A stretch of 64,000 nucleotides of DNA from Aliarcobacter butzleri. Lineage in GTDB: Bacteria; Campylobacterota; Campylobacteria; Campylobacterales; Arcobacteraceae. How positions within the stretch are numbered: the stretch's first letter is position 1; each line of letters begins with the position of its first letter. Both the position numbers and the translations under genes were made by a program. The notes beneath the pieces are model-generated. The model did no database searches, was not told the origin of the DNA, and saw only the letters and a list, made by a program, of their open reading frames with translations. The DNA lies in contig NZ_LT906455.1 in the NCBI RefSeq assembly GCF_900187115.1, forward strand, positions 434,001 to 498,000, written 5' to 3'. Positions 26,781 through 36,410 of the stretch are shown piece by piece.

Positions 26781-29737
26781 TGAGAGAAGAAGTTGCTGAA
26801 CTTTTAGAAAATAGGGGTGAACTTCTTACTATTACCTATTTTAAACTTCAAAAGTTATTTGAAAAAAAATATGGTTCAAATGCTTTAGTTCTTATGGAAA
26901 TAGGAACTTTTTTTGAGGTTTATGAAGTAAATAATGATGAAGAAAAAATAGGAAAAGCAAAAGAGATCGCAGAACTTCTTAACATTCAACTTACACGAAA
27001 AAATAAATCTATTTTAGAAAACTCAAAAGAAAATCCTATAATGGCTGGAGTTCCAGCAATTGCTTTTGAAAAGCATTTAGCAAGAATAATATCTGAACAA
27101 AAATATACTATTGCAATTATCAGACAAAAAGGACTTCCTCCAAATGTAAGTAGATATTTGGATACAGTTGTAAGTCCTGGAACAAACTTTGATTTTGTAA
27201 TAGACCAAGATGAAAATAATATAACTTCACTTTTAATTGATCAAATAAGAGGTATTTATTTGGTTGGTTATAGTGCTATTGATGTAACTACTGGAAAGTG
27301 TTATTACAATGAAGTTCATGGAACAAGTGAAGATAAATTTTTTGCACTTGATGAAGTGTTTAATTATATGAATATGCATAAAACAAACGAAGTAGTTATA
27401 ACATTTGCAGATAAAAATATAAATCAAAAAGAGGTTATTGATTATTTAGAGTTAAATCTTAAGACTTTTCATATTGGAAATTTTAGACCAAAAATCTCTT
27501 ATCAAAATGAACTTTTTAAAAATGTATTTAATATTGAGTCTTTGCTAACTTCTATTGAACATCTTGATATGGAAAGAGTTCCTTTAAGCACTGAATCTCT
27601 TGCTGTTTTGATTGATTTTGTAATAGGACATGACTCTAATATTATCCAAAAACTCTCAACTCCTCAAAAACTTGATATTAGCAGATATATATATCTTGGA
27701 AATAATGCACTTGAGCAACTAAATATAATTGAAACAACTCATAATCCAAGTTTGATAAAACTGATAAATAACACTTCAACAGCAATGGGGAAAAGACTTT
27801 TAAAAGAGAGACTTACTCATCCAGTTAAAGATAGTAAAGAGTTACTTAGACGATATGCTTTATCAAAAGAGTTATATGATTATCACTCTCCAATAGAAAA
27901 TGAATTAGCAAATATCTATGATATTGAAAGATTAACAAGAAGAATAAAACTTAATCGTCTTCATCCTTTTGAGTTAAATTATCTTTATGATTCACTTTTA
28001 AGTATCAAAGAAGTTGTAGCTTTTATGGAGAATTATAAATTTATAACTCCGCCTTGTAGTAGCGCTGATTTAACTTTATTTATACAATCTATTGATTCAA
28101 CTTTTGATTTAAATGTTAGTGGTAAATTTATGCTAAAAGATGTTGATAGCAACATGATAAGTTTTGGAATAAATACTCAGATTGATGAATTAAATGCTCA
28201 AAATGAGATTTTATATTCTAAATTAGAATTGTTAAGAACACATATTTTTTCATTTATGAAAAGTGATGATTCAAATTTTGTAAGTATAAATAGACTTGAT
28301 AAAGAGGGATTTTTTATCACTTTGACAAAAAATAGATTTAACTTAGTTAAAAAAGAGCTATTAAATTCTCATTTAATAGTTGATGATGAATTGTACTTAT
28401 TTAAAGATTTTAATATAAAAGTTCAAACAAATTCAGTAAAGATTTTTTGTAAATTAACTGAAGATATTTCAGATAAATATGTTCATAATTTACGAAAAAT
28501 TGTAGAGTTAAATAAGCTTGTATTTAAAGAAAAAATTCACGAATTTGAAAAGAAATTTGCTACTTTACTTCAAGAATTAGTACAGTTTATAGCTGAGGTT
28601 GATTTAACAGTTTCAAATATAAAAACAGCAAAAAAATATAACTATACTTGTCCAAAGATTGTAAAAACAAAAGAGAATGAAAACTTTTTAGAACTTATTG
28701 ATTTAAGACATCCAATAATTGAAGCAAATGAAGAACAAGGAATTTATGTACCAAATGATATTATTTTGGGAGAACTAAGTCTTGCTTCTCAAGAATACAA
28801 AGATAATATAATTATAAAAAATTCAAATCCAGTAAATATGTACAATAATAAAATGCATGGAGTTTTACTTTATGGAATAAACTCTTCTGGAAAATCATCT
28901 TTGATGAAATCGATTGGAATTGCAGTTGTTTTAGCACAAGCTGGATTCTATGTACCTTGTAAATCTATGAGATTTTCTATTTTTGATGCTGTTTATACAA
29001 GAATCAGTGGAGCTGATAATATTGCAAAAGGTTTATCATCTTTTGCAGTTGAGATGTTGGAGTTAAAAAATATCTTTAATAGAGCTAGTAAAAATTCACT
29101 TATTTTGGGTGATGAAATCTCTCATAGCACAGAAACTATGAGTGGATTAAGTATCGTTGCAAGTGCTATTTTAAAATTAGCAAAACTTGAAGCTTTATTT
29201 GTTTTTGCTACACATTTACATCAACTTCCTGAAATTGAAGAGATACAAAAACTAAAAAATATCATCTCTTTACATTTATCTGTTTTTTATAAAGATGATG
29301 AAGATAAACTTATTTTTGATAGGAAATTAGCTTATGGAAGTGGTTCTTCTATGTATGGATTAGAGTATGCAAAATCACTTCATATGGATAAAGAGTTTTT
29401 AAATATTGCAAATGAAATACGAAAAAAATTAACTGACGATTATAATCCTTTAGAAAGACTATCTCAAAAGAAAACTTCAAAATATAACAATAGTGTTTTT
29501 GCTTCAAACTGTGTAATTTGTGGACGAGCTTGTGATGATGTACATCATATAAAAGAACAAGCACGAGCAAATAAAGATGGTTTTATAGGTCATATAAATG
29601 CAAACCATAAATACAACCTAATTCCACTTTGTAAAGAACATCATAAAATGGTACATGATGGAACTATTAATATAAATGGTTTTGTTGCAACTTCTAAAGG
29701 TTTAGAATTACATTATACAATGGTTGAGCAAAAGTAA
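26780..29737 (+). CDS. MutS-family protein with C-terminal HNH nuclease (MutS7 type)
   Basis: DNA mismatch-binding ATPase of 985 residues from the GTG at 26780, which has AGGAG ten bases upstream; the reading frame remains open back to a TTG at 26759. The N-terminal mismatch domain has the FEV motif (GTFFEVYEV). Clamp and core domains follow, then the ATPase with Walker A GINSSGKSS near 700 and ILGDEISHSTET. At the end (about 908-975) is a zinc HNH nuclease: CVICGR, DDVHHIKEQA, NLIPLCKEHHKMVHDG. This domain order defines MutS7, known from epsilonproteobacteria, giant viruses and octocoral mitochondria. The nuclease suggests MutL-independent nicking. Confidence 0.9.
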   Translation: MREEVAELLENRGELLTITYFKLQKLFEKKYGSNALVLMEIGTFFEVYEVNNDEEKIGKAKEIAELLNIQLTRKNKSILENSKENPIMAGVPAIAFEKHLARIISEQKYTIAIIRQKGLPPNVSRYLDTVVSPGTNFDFVIDQDENNITSLLIDQIRGIYLVGYSAIDVTTGKCYYNEVHGTSEDKFFALDEVFNYMNMHKTNEVVITFADKNINQKEVIDYLELNLKTFHIGNFRPKISYQNELFKNVFNIESLLTSIEHLDMERVPLSTESLAVLIDFVIGHDSNIIQKLSTPQKLDISRYIYLGNNALEQLNIIETTHNPSLIKLINNTSTAMGKRLLKERLTHPVKDSKELLRRYALSKELYDYHSPIENELANIYDIERLTRRIKLNRLHPFELNYLYDSLLSIKEVVAFMENYKFITPPCSSADLTLFIQSIDSTFDLNVSGKFMLKDVDSNMISFGINTQIDELNAQNEILYSKLELLRTHIFSFMKSDDSNFVSINRLDKEGFFITLTKNRFNLVKKELLNSHLIVDDELYLFKDFNIKVQTNSVKIFCKLTEDISDKYVHNLRKIVELNKLVFKEKIHEFEKKFATLLQELVQFIAEVDLTVSNIKTAKKYNYTCPKIVKTKENENFLELIDLRHPIIEANEEQGIYVPNDIILGELSLASQEYKDNIIIKNSNPVNMYNNKMHGVLLYGINSSGKSSLMKSIGIAVVLAQAGFYVPCKSMRFSIFDAVYTRISGADNIAKGLSSFAVEMLELKNIFNRASKNSLILGDEISHSTETMSGLSIVASAILKLAKLEALFVFATHLHQLPEIEEIQKLKNIISLHLSVFYKDDEDKLIFDRKLAYGSGSSMYGLEYAKSLHMDKEFLNIANEIRKKLTDDYNPLERLSQKKTSKYNNSVFASNCVICGRACDDVHHIKEQARANKDGFIGHINANHKYNLIPLCKEHHKMVHDGTININGFVATSKGLELHYTMVEQK

Positions 29738-29750
29738 ATCTTTTTAAATA

Positions 29751-29772
29751 TTTCCAAGCAAATGCTTGGAAA
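29751..29772. terminator. Bidirectional terminator between mutS and the efflux operon
   Basis: TTTCCAAGC (29751-29759) and GCTTGGAAA (29764-29772) form a perfect nine-base stem with an AAAT loop between convergent genes. Confidence 0.75.
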
Positions 29773-29776
29773 ATAT

Positions 29777-32700
29777 CTATTTATGAGTATAAAGTTTTCT
29801 GATTTTATCATCAAGTGGAGCTATTAATTTATATAAAGCTGGAACTACAAATAGACTTAACATTGTAGATATTATTAAACCACTTATAACACTAATAGCC
29901 ATAGGAGCTTTGATACTTGAACCTTCACCAACAGAAAGTGCAAGAGGAAGCATACCTAAACACATAGAAATAGTTGTCATCAAGATTGGTCGTAGTCTTG
30001 ATATTCCTGCTTGAATAATTGCTTCATCTAAGTTTATACTATTTTCTCTATTTCTATTTGCAGCATCAACTATTAAAGTTGAGTTTTTACCAACTAAACC
30101 TAGAAGTAAAAATAATCCCATCATACTAAATAAACTCATATTCATATTTGCTAAATAAAGTCCTAGAAAAGCTCCTGTAAAACTAAGTGGCATTGCACTC
30201 ATGATGATAACTGGTTGAAGAGGTGATTCATATAATGAAGCAAGAATTAAATATATCATTATAAGAGCAGCTACTATTGCAACGCCAAAAGCATTTGCTG
30301 TATCTTGCATATCTTTTGCATCTCCTTCAAAAGTATAAGTTACTCCATCTAAAAGCCATTTCTCTTGATTTTCAACTACAAGGTTTACTAAAACATCAAG
30401 CGCTAAACCATTTGTTATATCACTTCCAATTGTAACTTGTTTTTGTCTATCATATCTTTTTATCACAGAAGCTAATTCTTTGCTATTTATATTAATCAAA
30501 CTTGATAATGCAATAAGTTCTTCTTTATCATTTTTTACATTTAATTGATTTATAACATCTTTGTTCATTCTTAAATCATCTGATATTCTCATTACAATAT
30601 CATACTCTTTACCATTTTTATTAAAATTACTTATTGCAATTTCCCCTGAATATGCCATTGCAATTACTTTTGCAATATCACTACTTTTTACTCCAAATTT
30701 TGAAGAGTTTTGTTTTAATATTTCAATTGAGATTTCTGTTTTTTTAGGCTGAATATTATTCTGAATATTTGTTGTTCCTTCTATGGATTTCAAATAATCA
30801 ATCAATTTATTAGCAGATTCTTCAGCAAGTTTTGAATCATTTGCTTTTAAGATAAGTTGAAAAGGAGTCATGATTTCAGCACCTGAGTTCATATCATCAG
30901 TTTGGTTTACATTTATTTCAAGATTTCTAAATTTTTTTGATTTTTCTCTAATTTCTTCCATAATTTCATCTTGATTTTTAGTTCTTTTATCTATGGGAAC
31001 TAATCTTACATAGATTGAACTTTCATAAATATTTCCATCTAATCCAATAGTCAAAGAAGAGTAATCAACTTCATTTATTGAAAGTAAATCTTCTTGAATA
31101 TTCATTGTGGTTTTTTTCATCTCATCCATAGAAATATCAGCATTTGCTTTAATAGAAATTGTAAATTGACTTCTATCTTCTTTGGGCATAAAAACCATTC
31201 CTAGATTTGAAGAGAGTATTATTGAAATAACAAATATTGTAAATGCAACAATTAAAGTTGTAAGTTTAAAGTTTATGGCTTTTATTAAAAGATTTTTATA
31301 TATTTTATCCATTGATAAAAATATCGATTCGGTCATTAAATAAAATTTTGAATGTTTAGAATTTACTAAAAGTGAACTAATCATAGGAATAACTGTAATT
31401 GCAATAATATAAGAGATTATTACCGAAGCAACAATAGTTATACCAAAACTTTTAAAGAATTTTCCTACAATTCCACTCATATTTGCAATAGGAATAAAAA
31501 TAGCTAAAAGCATAGCTGAAATAGCTAAAACAGAAAAAGATATCTCTTTTACTCCCTCTAAAGCTGCTTCATATCTACTTTTCCCTAGTTCAAGTTTTTT
31601 ATAAATATTTTCTATTACAACAATTGCATCATCAATGATAATTCCTATTGATAAAGTTAAAGCTGTAAGTGTCAAAATATTTAAAGTTTGATTACTCCAA
31701 CCCATTATTGCTAGAACACCTAAGATTGAAATAGGAAGAGAAATCGCTGCAATGATTGTAAAAGTGAAATTTCTTAAAAATACAAATACGATTAAAGAAG
31801 CTAAAAAACAACCTAAAATTAAGTCAAATTGAACACTTTTATAAGTTGATTCTATAAATGTTGTTGTATCAAATAGTAAATTTATATCAAAATCATTTGA
31901 TAAACTTTTTATATAAGGAATTTTTTCTTTTACTACATTTGCTATATTTACTTCATTTGCCCCTGAAATTTTTTTAACTTGTAATAAAACACCTTTTTGT
32001 TGATTATAGTTTGCAAAAGTTCTTTCATCTTTTATTGTTTCTTGAACTGTTGCTACATCTTTTAATCTTACTCCATCTTTTATTTTTATATTTTCTAGTT
32101 GTTCAACATTTATTGCATCTGAGTCAATTGAAATATTTAATTCTTCTTTTTCTTGAACTACTCTTCCTCCATCTTTTTTGATATTTTCTTCATCAATTTT
32201 TAAAGCTAGTTCATTTAAATCAAGATTATATTTACTCAAAAGAGTTGTATTTGGATATATTTTTATTATTTTGTCTCTAAAACCTGCAATTTCAACTTTC
32301 CCAACACCTTCAATACTTTGTAAAATAGGTTTTACTACTTCATTTGCATGAAGCATTAATTTATCAAGATTATCAAGTTTTGTTGATAAAAAAAGAGTTA
32401 TTATAGGTGCAGAGCTACTTGAGAATTTCTCGATTATAGGTTTATCAGCTTCTTTTGGTAAATCTACTGTTGAAACCTTGTCTCTTACATCATTTGCAGC
32501 TTCTTCAACAGGTTTACTTAACTCAAATTGAGCAATTACAATTGATTGATTTTTTGAAGTATCTGATCTTATTATATCAATTCCAGAAATACCGCTTATT
32601 GCTTCTTCTATTTTATCAGTTATTTTACTTTCAATAATTTCAGTTGAACCTTGGTCATATGTAGTTATTACACTAACAACAGGATAATCAACATTTGGCA

Positions 32701-32803
32701 AAAATGCAATTGGCATTTTTTGAATTTGTGTATATCCAAAGAAAACTAAAGCAAATACAAACATCAAAGTTGTAATTGGTCTTGAAATAGCAATTTTGTA
32801 CAT
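29777..32803 (-). CDS. RND multidrug efflux pump, inner-membrane transporter (AcrB/HAE1 type)
   Basis: Proton-driven drug exporter of 1008 residues with the AcrB plan: a first membrane helix, a large periplasmic domain (about 35-330), six helices, a second periplasmic domain (about 545-830) and the last helices. Family signs are MPIAFLPNVDYPVV near the N-terminus, LSIGIIIDDAIVVIENIYK in helix 4 with the paired aspartates of the proton relay, and GLVGKNSTLIVDAANR near the C-terminus. It is the last gene of the tetR-tolC-mfp-rnd operon, one base after the adaptor gene. Confidence 0.95.
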   Translation of the reverse strand: MYKIAISRPITTLMFVFALVFFGYTQIQKMPIAFLPNVDYPVVSVITTYDQGSTEIIESKITDKIEEAISGISGIDIIRSDTSKNQSIVIAQFELSKPVEEAANDVRDKVSTVDLPKEADKPIIEKFSSSSAPIITLFLSTKLDNLDKLMLHANEVVKPILQSIEGVGKVEIAGFRDKIIKIYPNTTLLSKYNLDLNELALKIDEENIKKDGGRVVQEKEELNISIDSDAINVEQLENIKIKDGVRLKDVATVQETIKDERTFANYNQQKGVLLQVKKISGANEVNIANVVKEKIPYIKSLSNDFDINLLFDTTTFIESTYKSVQFDLILGCFLASLIVFVFLRNFTFTIIAAISLPISILGVLAIMGWSNQTLNILTLTALTLSIGIIIDDAIVVIENIYKKLELGKSRYEAALEGVKEISFSVLAISAMLLAIFIPIANMSGIVGKFFKSFGITIVASVIISYIIAITVIPMISSLLVNSKHSKFYLMTESIFLSMDKIYKNLLIKAINFKLTTLIVAFTIFVISIILSSNLGMVFMPKEDRSQFTISIKANADISMDEMKKTTMNIQEDLLSINEVDYSSLTIGLDGNIYESSIYVRLVPIDKRTKNQDEIMEEIREKSKKFRNLEINVNQTDDMNSGAEIMTPFQLILKANDSKLAEESANKLIDYLKSIEGTTNIQNNIQPKKTEISIEILKQNSSKFGVKSSDIAKVIAMAYSGEIAISNFNKNGKEYDIVMRISDDLRMNKDVINQLNVKNDKEELIALSSLININSKELASVIKRYDRQKQVTIGSDITNGLALDVLVNLVVENQEKWLLDGVTYTFEGDAKDMQDTANAFGVAIVAALIMIYLILASLYESPLQPVIIMSAMPLSFTGAFLGLYLANMNMSLFSMMGLFLLLGLVGKNSTLIVDAANRNRENSINLDEAIIQAGISRLRPILMTTISMCLGMLPLALSVGEGSSIKAPMAISVISGLIISTMLSLFVVPALYKLIAPLDDKIRKLYTHK

Positions 32804-32804
32804 A

Positions 32805-33497
32805 TTAGTTTCCTTTTATTATTAATCCATCACCAAAATTGCCAATTTTTAAATCAACTCCATAAGCTTCTGCATTTAATTTTTTTTCATTATTTAATGC
32901 TGGATAAACTTTATAGATTTCAACACAAGTTTTATTTTCTTCTTTATTTGAATTTAAACAAAATATATCACCAGCTTTTACATCTTGAGCGAATTTTGAA
33001 TCAAATGCTAATAAAAGTTTTTTTTCATTTGAAACAAGTTTTAATAAAGCTTTTTCATTGTTATTTGACATATCACCAACTTCTATATTTTTTTCAGAAA
33101 TTACACCAGAAAATGGAGCGATTATTTTCATTTTTGATAGTTTTGCTTCATTTAAAGTTATTAAATCTTTTGCACTTTTTAACTCTGATTCCAATTTATC
33201 TAAGCTATTTTTATCAAAAACTTCTGCACTTTTTTTATATCTTTCATATTGAGTTAATAAAAATTTATATTCATTTTTTGAGATTTCAAGATTTGCTTTT
33301 TCTTCTGAATCATTTAGTGAAAGTAAAACTTCACCTTTTTTTACTTGATTTCCTATATCTGTATTTATTTTAGAAACAATTCCAGATGTTGAAACATTTA
33401 AAGAGGCTTCATTTAATGCTTTTACTTCATAAGTTGCATAAACATCAGCAAATAAAATATTTGTTAGAAGTATTATCATAAGTTGTATTTTTTTCAT
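32805..33497 (-). CDS. RND efflux periplasmic adaptor (membrane fusion protein), short form
   Basis: Adaptor joining the RND pump to its outer-membrane channel. It has a signal peptide (to about residue 18), a split lipoyl domain (GNQVKKGEVLLSLND and IIAPFSGVISEKNIEVGD) around a coiled-coil hairpin (about 65-125), and a truncated beta-barrel. At 230 residues it is well below the usual 350-400; the membrane-proximal domain seems to be missing. It sits between tolC-like and RND genes with one-base gaps. Confidence 0.9.
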   Translation of the reverse strand: MKKIQLMIILLTNILFADVYATYEVKALNEASLNVSTSGIVSKINTDIGNQVKKGEVLLSLNDSEEKANLEISKNEYKFLLTQYERYKKSAEVFDKNSLDKLESELKSAKDLITLNEAKLSKMKIIAPFSGVISEKNIEVGDMSNNNEKALLKLVSNEKKLLLAFDSKFAQDVKAGDIFCLNSNKEENKTCVEIYKVYPALNNEKKLNAEAYGVDLKIGNFGDGLIIKGN

Positions 33498-33498
33498 T

Positions 33499-34719
33499 TT
33501 ATTCCTTTATAAGTGTTAATAAATCAATTCCAAGTGCGAAAGCAAGATTGGCTTTTTTTAGTTCAATATCATTTTTGGCTAAGATTACTCGATAGTTTGC
33601 ATCTTGTTTTTTTGTAAGTTCAGTTAAATATTCAGTGTAACTTATCAAATTTGCATCAAATCTTTTTTTACTAAATTCATAAGTTGTATTTGTAGCTTCA
33701 AGCCCTGATATTGCACTATCTAATTTAACTTTTGAAGATTCTAGTGATTTTAAAGCTAGTTTTCTTTCAATTTGAATAGATTTTTCTTTATAAGCAATCT
33801 CTTTATTTAAAGCTAAAGCTTCTAATTGACTAGCTTCTTTATCTTTTGAAATTTTTCCAAAATCAAAGATTGGAAAGTTGATTTGTAGCATTATTTGATT
33901 ATTGAATTTATTATTATATGTTTCATCATAATGATAATATTCTTGTTTTTTTAAAGAGTTATTTATTGAGATTGTTGGTAAATAGTTAAAACCTTCAGAA
34001 GTATATTTTACACTTTTTGCCTCAAGTTTTTTTGCTTCAATATCAAACCTATCTTTTTCATCATAAGTTGGTTCTATCAACTTATCATTATCTTGTGGCA
34101 AAATGTCAAAACCTGTTAAAAGAGATAGTTGTAAAATAGAGTTTTCTAAATCAATTTTTAAAGTTTCAATATCATATAAAGCTTCTTTTTTTGAAGCAAT
34201 TAAAGCTTGAAGTTTATCTTTTGTTTCAAGGTCATTTTTTACTAAAATTTCAAATTTTTTTATTTGACCATTTAATTCATTTATTTTGTAATTTATAACA
34301 TCAATAGCAGATTTTGTATTTTGATATGAAAAATATTGTTTTATTACTTCTAACATAATCTCTTGCTTTAAATATTGAGTTTTTAGCTGTTGAGATTCGT
34401 GTAAACTTTTTTTAGATAACTCATTATTTCTTATTCTTTCACCATCATATAAAATGTATGATGCTTTTAATTCTGCATAAGCTATATCTTCTGGTTCTGT
34501 TTTCAAAACTTTTGAATTATTTTCATAAGCACCAATTAGATTAAATGTTGGATAATTATCTTTTGTTGCAGATTCATACTGTTTTTTTGACATTTCTTGC
34601 AAAGCTTGTTGGGCTTGATAATTTTCATTTGTTACTTCTACACTATTTAAAAGTTCTTTTAATGATATAGCATATAATGAAGTAGATATTAAAAAAAATA
34701 TAAATATATTTTTAAACAT
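33499..34719 (-). CDS. TolC-family outer-membrane efflux protein
   Basis: Outer-membrane channel of 406 residues for the efflux operon. It has a signal peptide (to about residue 17) and two long repeated halves of coiled-coil helices typical of the OEP family; phrases such as ASYILYDGERIRN and INFPIFDFGKISKDKEA mark the matching beta-strand segments of the two repeats. It is located directly after the tetR gene and one base before the adaptor gene, so the pump's three parts are translated together. Confidence 0.93.
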   Translation of the reverse strand: MFKNIFIFFLISTSLYAISLKELLNSVEVTNENYQAQQALQEMSKKQYESATKDNYPTFNLIGAYENNSKVLKTEPEDIAYAELKASYILYDGERIRNNELSKKSLHESQQLKTQYLKQEIMLEVIKQYFSYQNTKSAIDVINYKINELNGQIKKFEILVKNDLETKDKLQALIASKKEALYDIETLKIDLENSILQLSLLTGFDILPQDNDKLIEPTYDEKDRFDIEAKKLEAKSVKYTSEGFNYLPTISINNSLKKQEYYHYDETYNNKFNNQIMLQINFPIFDFGKISKDKEASQLEALALNKEIAYKEKSIQIERKLALKSLESSKVKLDSAISGLEATNTTYEFSKKRFDANLISYTEYLTELTKKQDANYRVILAKNDIELKKANLAFALGIDLLTLIKE

Positions 34720-34729
34720 AAAAATCCTT

Positions 34730-35326
34730 TTATCTTTTTAGCTGATTTGTTGTTTCAATAAGATAGTCCATAATTGTCTCTTTTAAGTTATAGTCATCTA
34801 TTATTAAAGAGTGGTAGTACATTCCATCAATTGTTGCAAGAATTACTTTTATAGTTTTTTTTGAGTCTTTTTTTAAAAATCCTTTTTCTATCTCTTCATC
34901 AAAAATATTTTCAATAATTTCATACATATTTATATAGGTATTTTCACAACTTTTCATCTCTTCTTTATATTTAGGATGAAGATATAAATGTATTGATTCA
35001 AACATAATCTTTCTAGCGTCAATAAATATTTTTTCTTCTTCATTTAAAATCAAAGCAAAATATTCAACCAATTTTTCTAAGAAATTACTTTTTTTTGCAA
35101 TATTTTCTTTTATTATTTCTACAAATTCAATATCTTTTATTTTTAGAGTTTCAAATATTAGTTTCTCTTTGGATTTAAAATAGTAGTAGAATTGTCCCTT
35201 TGACATATTCAATTCTTCTATAAATTTATTTAAAGAAAATTCGACAATACCTTCTTCTACAAGCCTTTCATAAGCTAAGGCACATATTTCTAATCTTTTT
35301 TCTTCTGCATTAATAATTTTTGGCAT
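34730..35326 (-). CDS. TetR-family transcriptional regulator
   Basis: Repressor of 198 residues, first gene of the efflux operon. The N-terminal helix-turn-helix (about 8-55) shows FSLNKFIEELNMSKGQFYYYFKSKEKLI, the standard TetR DNA-binding motif. The rest is a ligand-binding helical domain without recognisable ligand residues. A perfect inverted repeat sits immediately upstream of its start, so autorepression and induction by pump substrates are the simplest model. Confidence 0.93.
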   Translation of the reverse strand: MPKIINAEEKRLEICALAYERLVEEGIVEFSLNKFIEELNMSKGQFYYYFKSKEKLIFETLKIKDIEFVEIIKENIAKKSNFLEKLVEYFALILNEEEKIFIDARKIMFESIHLYLHPKYKEEMKSCENTYINMYEIIENIFDEEIEKGFLKKDSKKTIKVILATIDGMYYHSLIIDDYNLKETIMDYLIETTNQLKR

Positions 35327-35345
35327 TTTTTAATCTTTTTATATG

Positions 35346-35372
35346 GACTGATAGTTTTTTAAACTATCAGTC
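35346..35372. promoter_or_regulatory. Candidate TetR operator (perfect 12-base inverted repeat)
   Basis: GACTGATAGTTT (35346-35357) and AAACTATCAGTC (35361-35372) with a TTT spacer, 20 bases upstream of the tetR start. Size and symmetry fit a TetR-family dimer site. Confidence 0.75.
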
Positions 35373-35416
35373 TATTTTAACTATAAAAAATTTAAATTAA
35401 AATAAATTTTTTGCAT

Positions 35417-36229
35417 TTAACAAAAAATAGTACATTTATATTGCAGAAAATTTTCACAATTTAAGATAAATAAACTAGGAGTTGTTCCTGAAAAGAATTT
35501 AAACTCTTTGATGAAAGATGATTGGTCATAGAAGTTGTTTTCAAAAATAATATTTTTAAAGTTGATGTTGTTTTCATTAGATTTTATTAGTTTTAATGTA
35601 TTGTAGAATCTATTTACTCTTTCTATTGATTTCGGAGCAAGTCCTGTAAAATCTTTTACTTTTCTTTGAATTTGTCTAATAGATAATCTATTTTGATTAT
35701 AAAAGTTTTCCAAATTTGGATTTTTTGTAAGTTCATAAAGATTTGATAACAAACTATCTTCTTGCATATTTTCAAATATTTTAAATAAATATTCATCAAG
35801 AGTGTTTAAAGAAGATAAAGTACTACCTTTTAATTCAAATAATAAATCAATAATTGAAACATCAAAATTTAAAGACAACTCTTTTATTTCATAAATTCTA
35901 TCTTCAAGTTCACAAACAGGTATTCCAAAAAGTTTATAAAAAACTCCAGGATACAAAGAAATATCAACATAATAAATATTTGATTCTAAGTTTAGATTGT
36001 GTCTATTTAATGTTGGAGGACATACATAAATACCTTTTTTTAAAGTTACATCTGAATAAGAGATATTTTTTTGTATATCTATAATCATTAGTAAACATAC
36101 ATTGTCATAAGGTAGAATAATTTTTTCTTTCTCTATTACATCTAACGTTTCGTTGTAATCAACAAACCAATAAGATTTTATCCATTTTTGTAGTTTTATA
36201 TTTGGTTTAAAAGTTTTAAATTGAAACAA
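35417..36229 (-). CDS. qhpR: AraC-family regulator, probable QhpR
   Basis: Transcription factor of 270 residues. The N-terminal domain begins FKTFKPNIKLQKWIKSYWFVDY, like a DUF6597-type sensor domain. The C-terminal AraC HTH (about 165-262) has RQIQRKVKDFTGLAPKSIERVNRF and YDQSSFIKEFKFFSGTTPSLF. It is divergent from the amine-dehydrogenase operon, and that system is known to have an AraC-type activator (QhpR) that responds to amines; the pairing here is inferred from position. The gene symbol follows that inference. Confidence 0.8.
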   Translation of the reverse strand: MFQFKTFKPNIKLQKWIKSYWFVDYNETLDVIEKEKIILPYDNVCLLMIIDIQKNISYSDVTLKKGIYVCPPTLNRHNLNLESNIYYVDISLYPGVFYKLFGIPVCELEDRIYEIKELSLNFDVSIIDLLFELKGSTLSSLNTLDEYLFKIFENMQEDSLLSNLYELTKNPNLENFYNQNRLSIRQIQRKVKDFTGLAPKSIERVNRFYNTLKLIKSNENNINFKNIIFENNFYDQSSFIKEFKFFSGTTPSLFILNCENFLQYKCTIFC

Positions 36230-36286
36230 ATTTCATCCTTTATAAAAAAGAATTTTAATACTTTTCATTTCTCTTTAGCTTTTTAA

Positions 36287-36353
36287 TTTGTATATTTTAT
36301 ATACACAAATGTCGTTTTAATACTATACAAGTAACTGGGTGATTATTTATAAT
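36287..36353 (+). promoter_or_regulatory. qhp operon control region
   Basis: TTTGTATAT and ATATACACAAA (36287-36309) form an inverted repeat with one extra base. A TATAAT -10 element lies at 36348-36353, about 58 bases before the qhpA start. The repeat is a candidate AraC-type site. Confidence 0.45.
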
Positions 36354-36410
36354 TTCACTGAAACTAAATAATAGGTTTTTAGTTAAATAATTTTATTTGA
36401 GGAGCAAAAG

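Noticed and set aside
32897-33373. 158-codon plus-strand ORF opposite the RND adaptor gene
   Set aside because: It is antisense to a well-supported gene and its leucine/histidine/phenylalanine-rich translation is typical of a shadow frame in AT-rich DNA.
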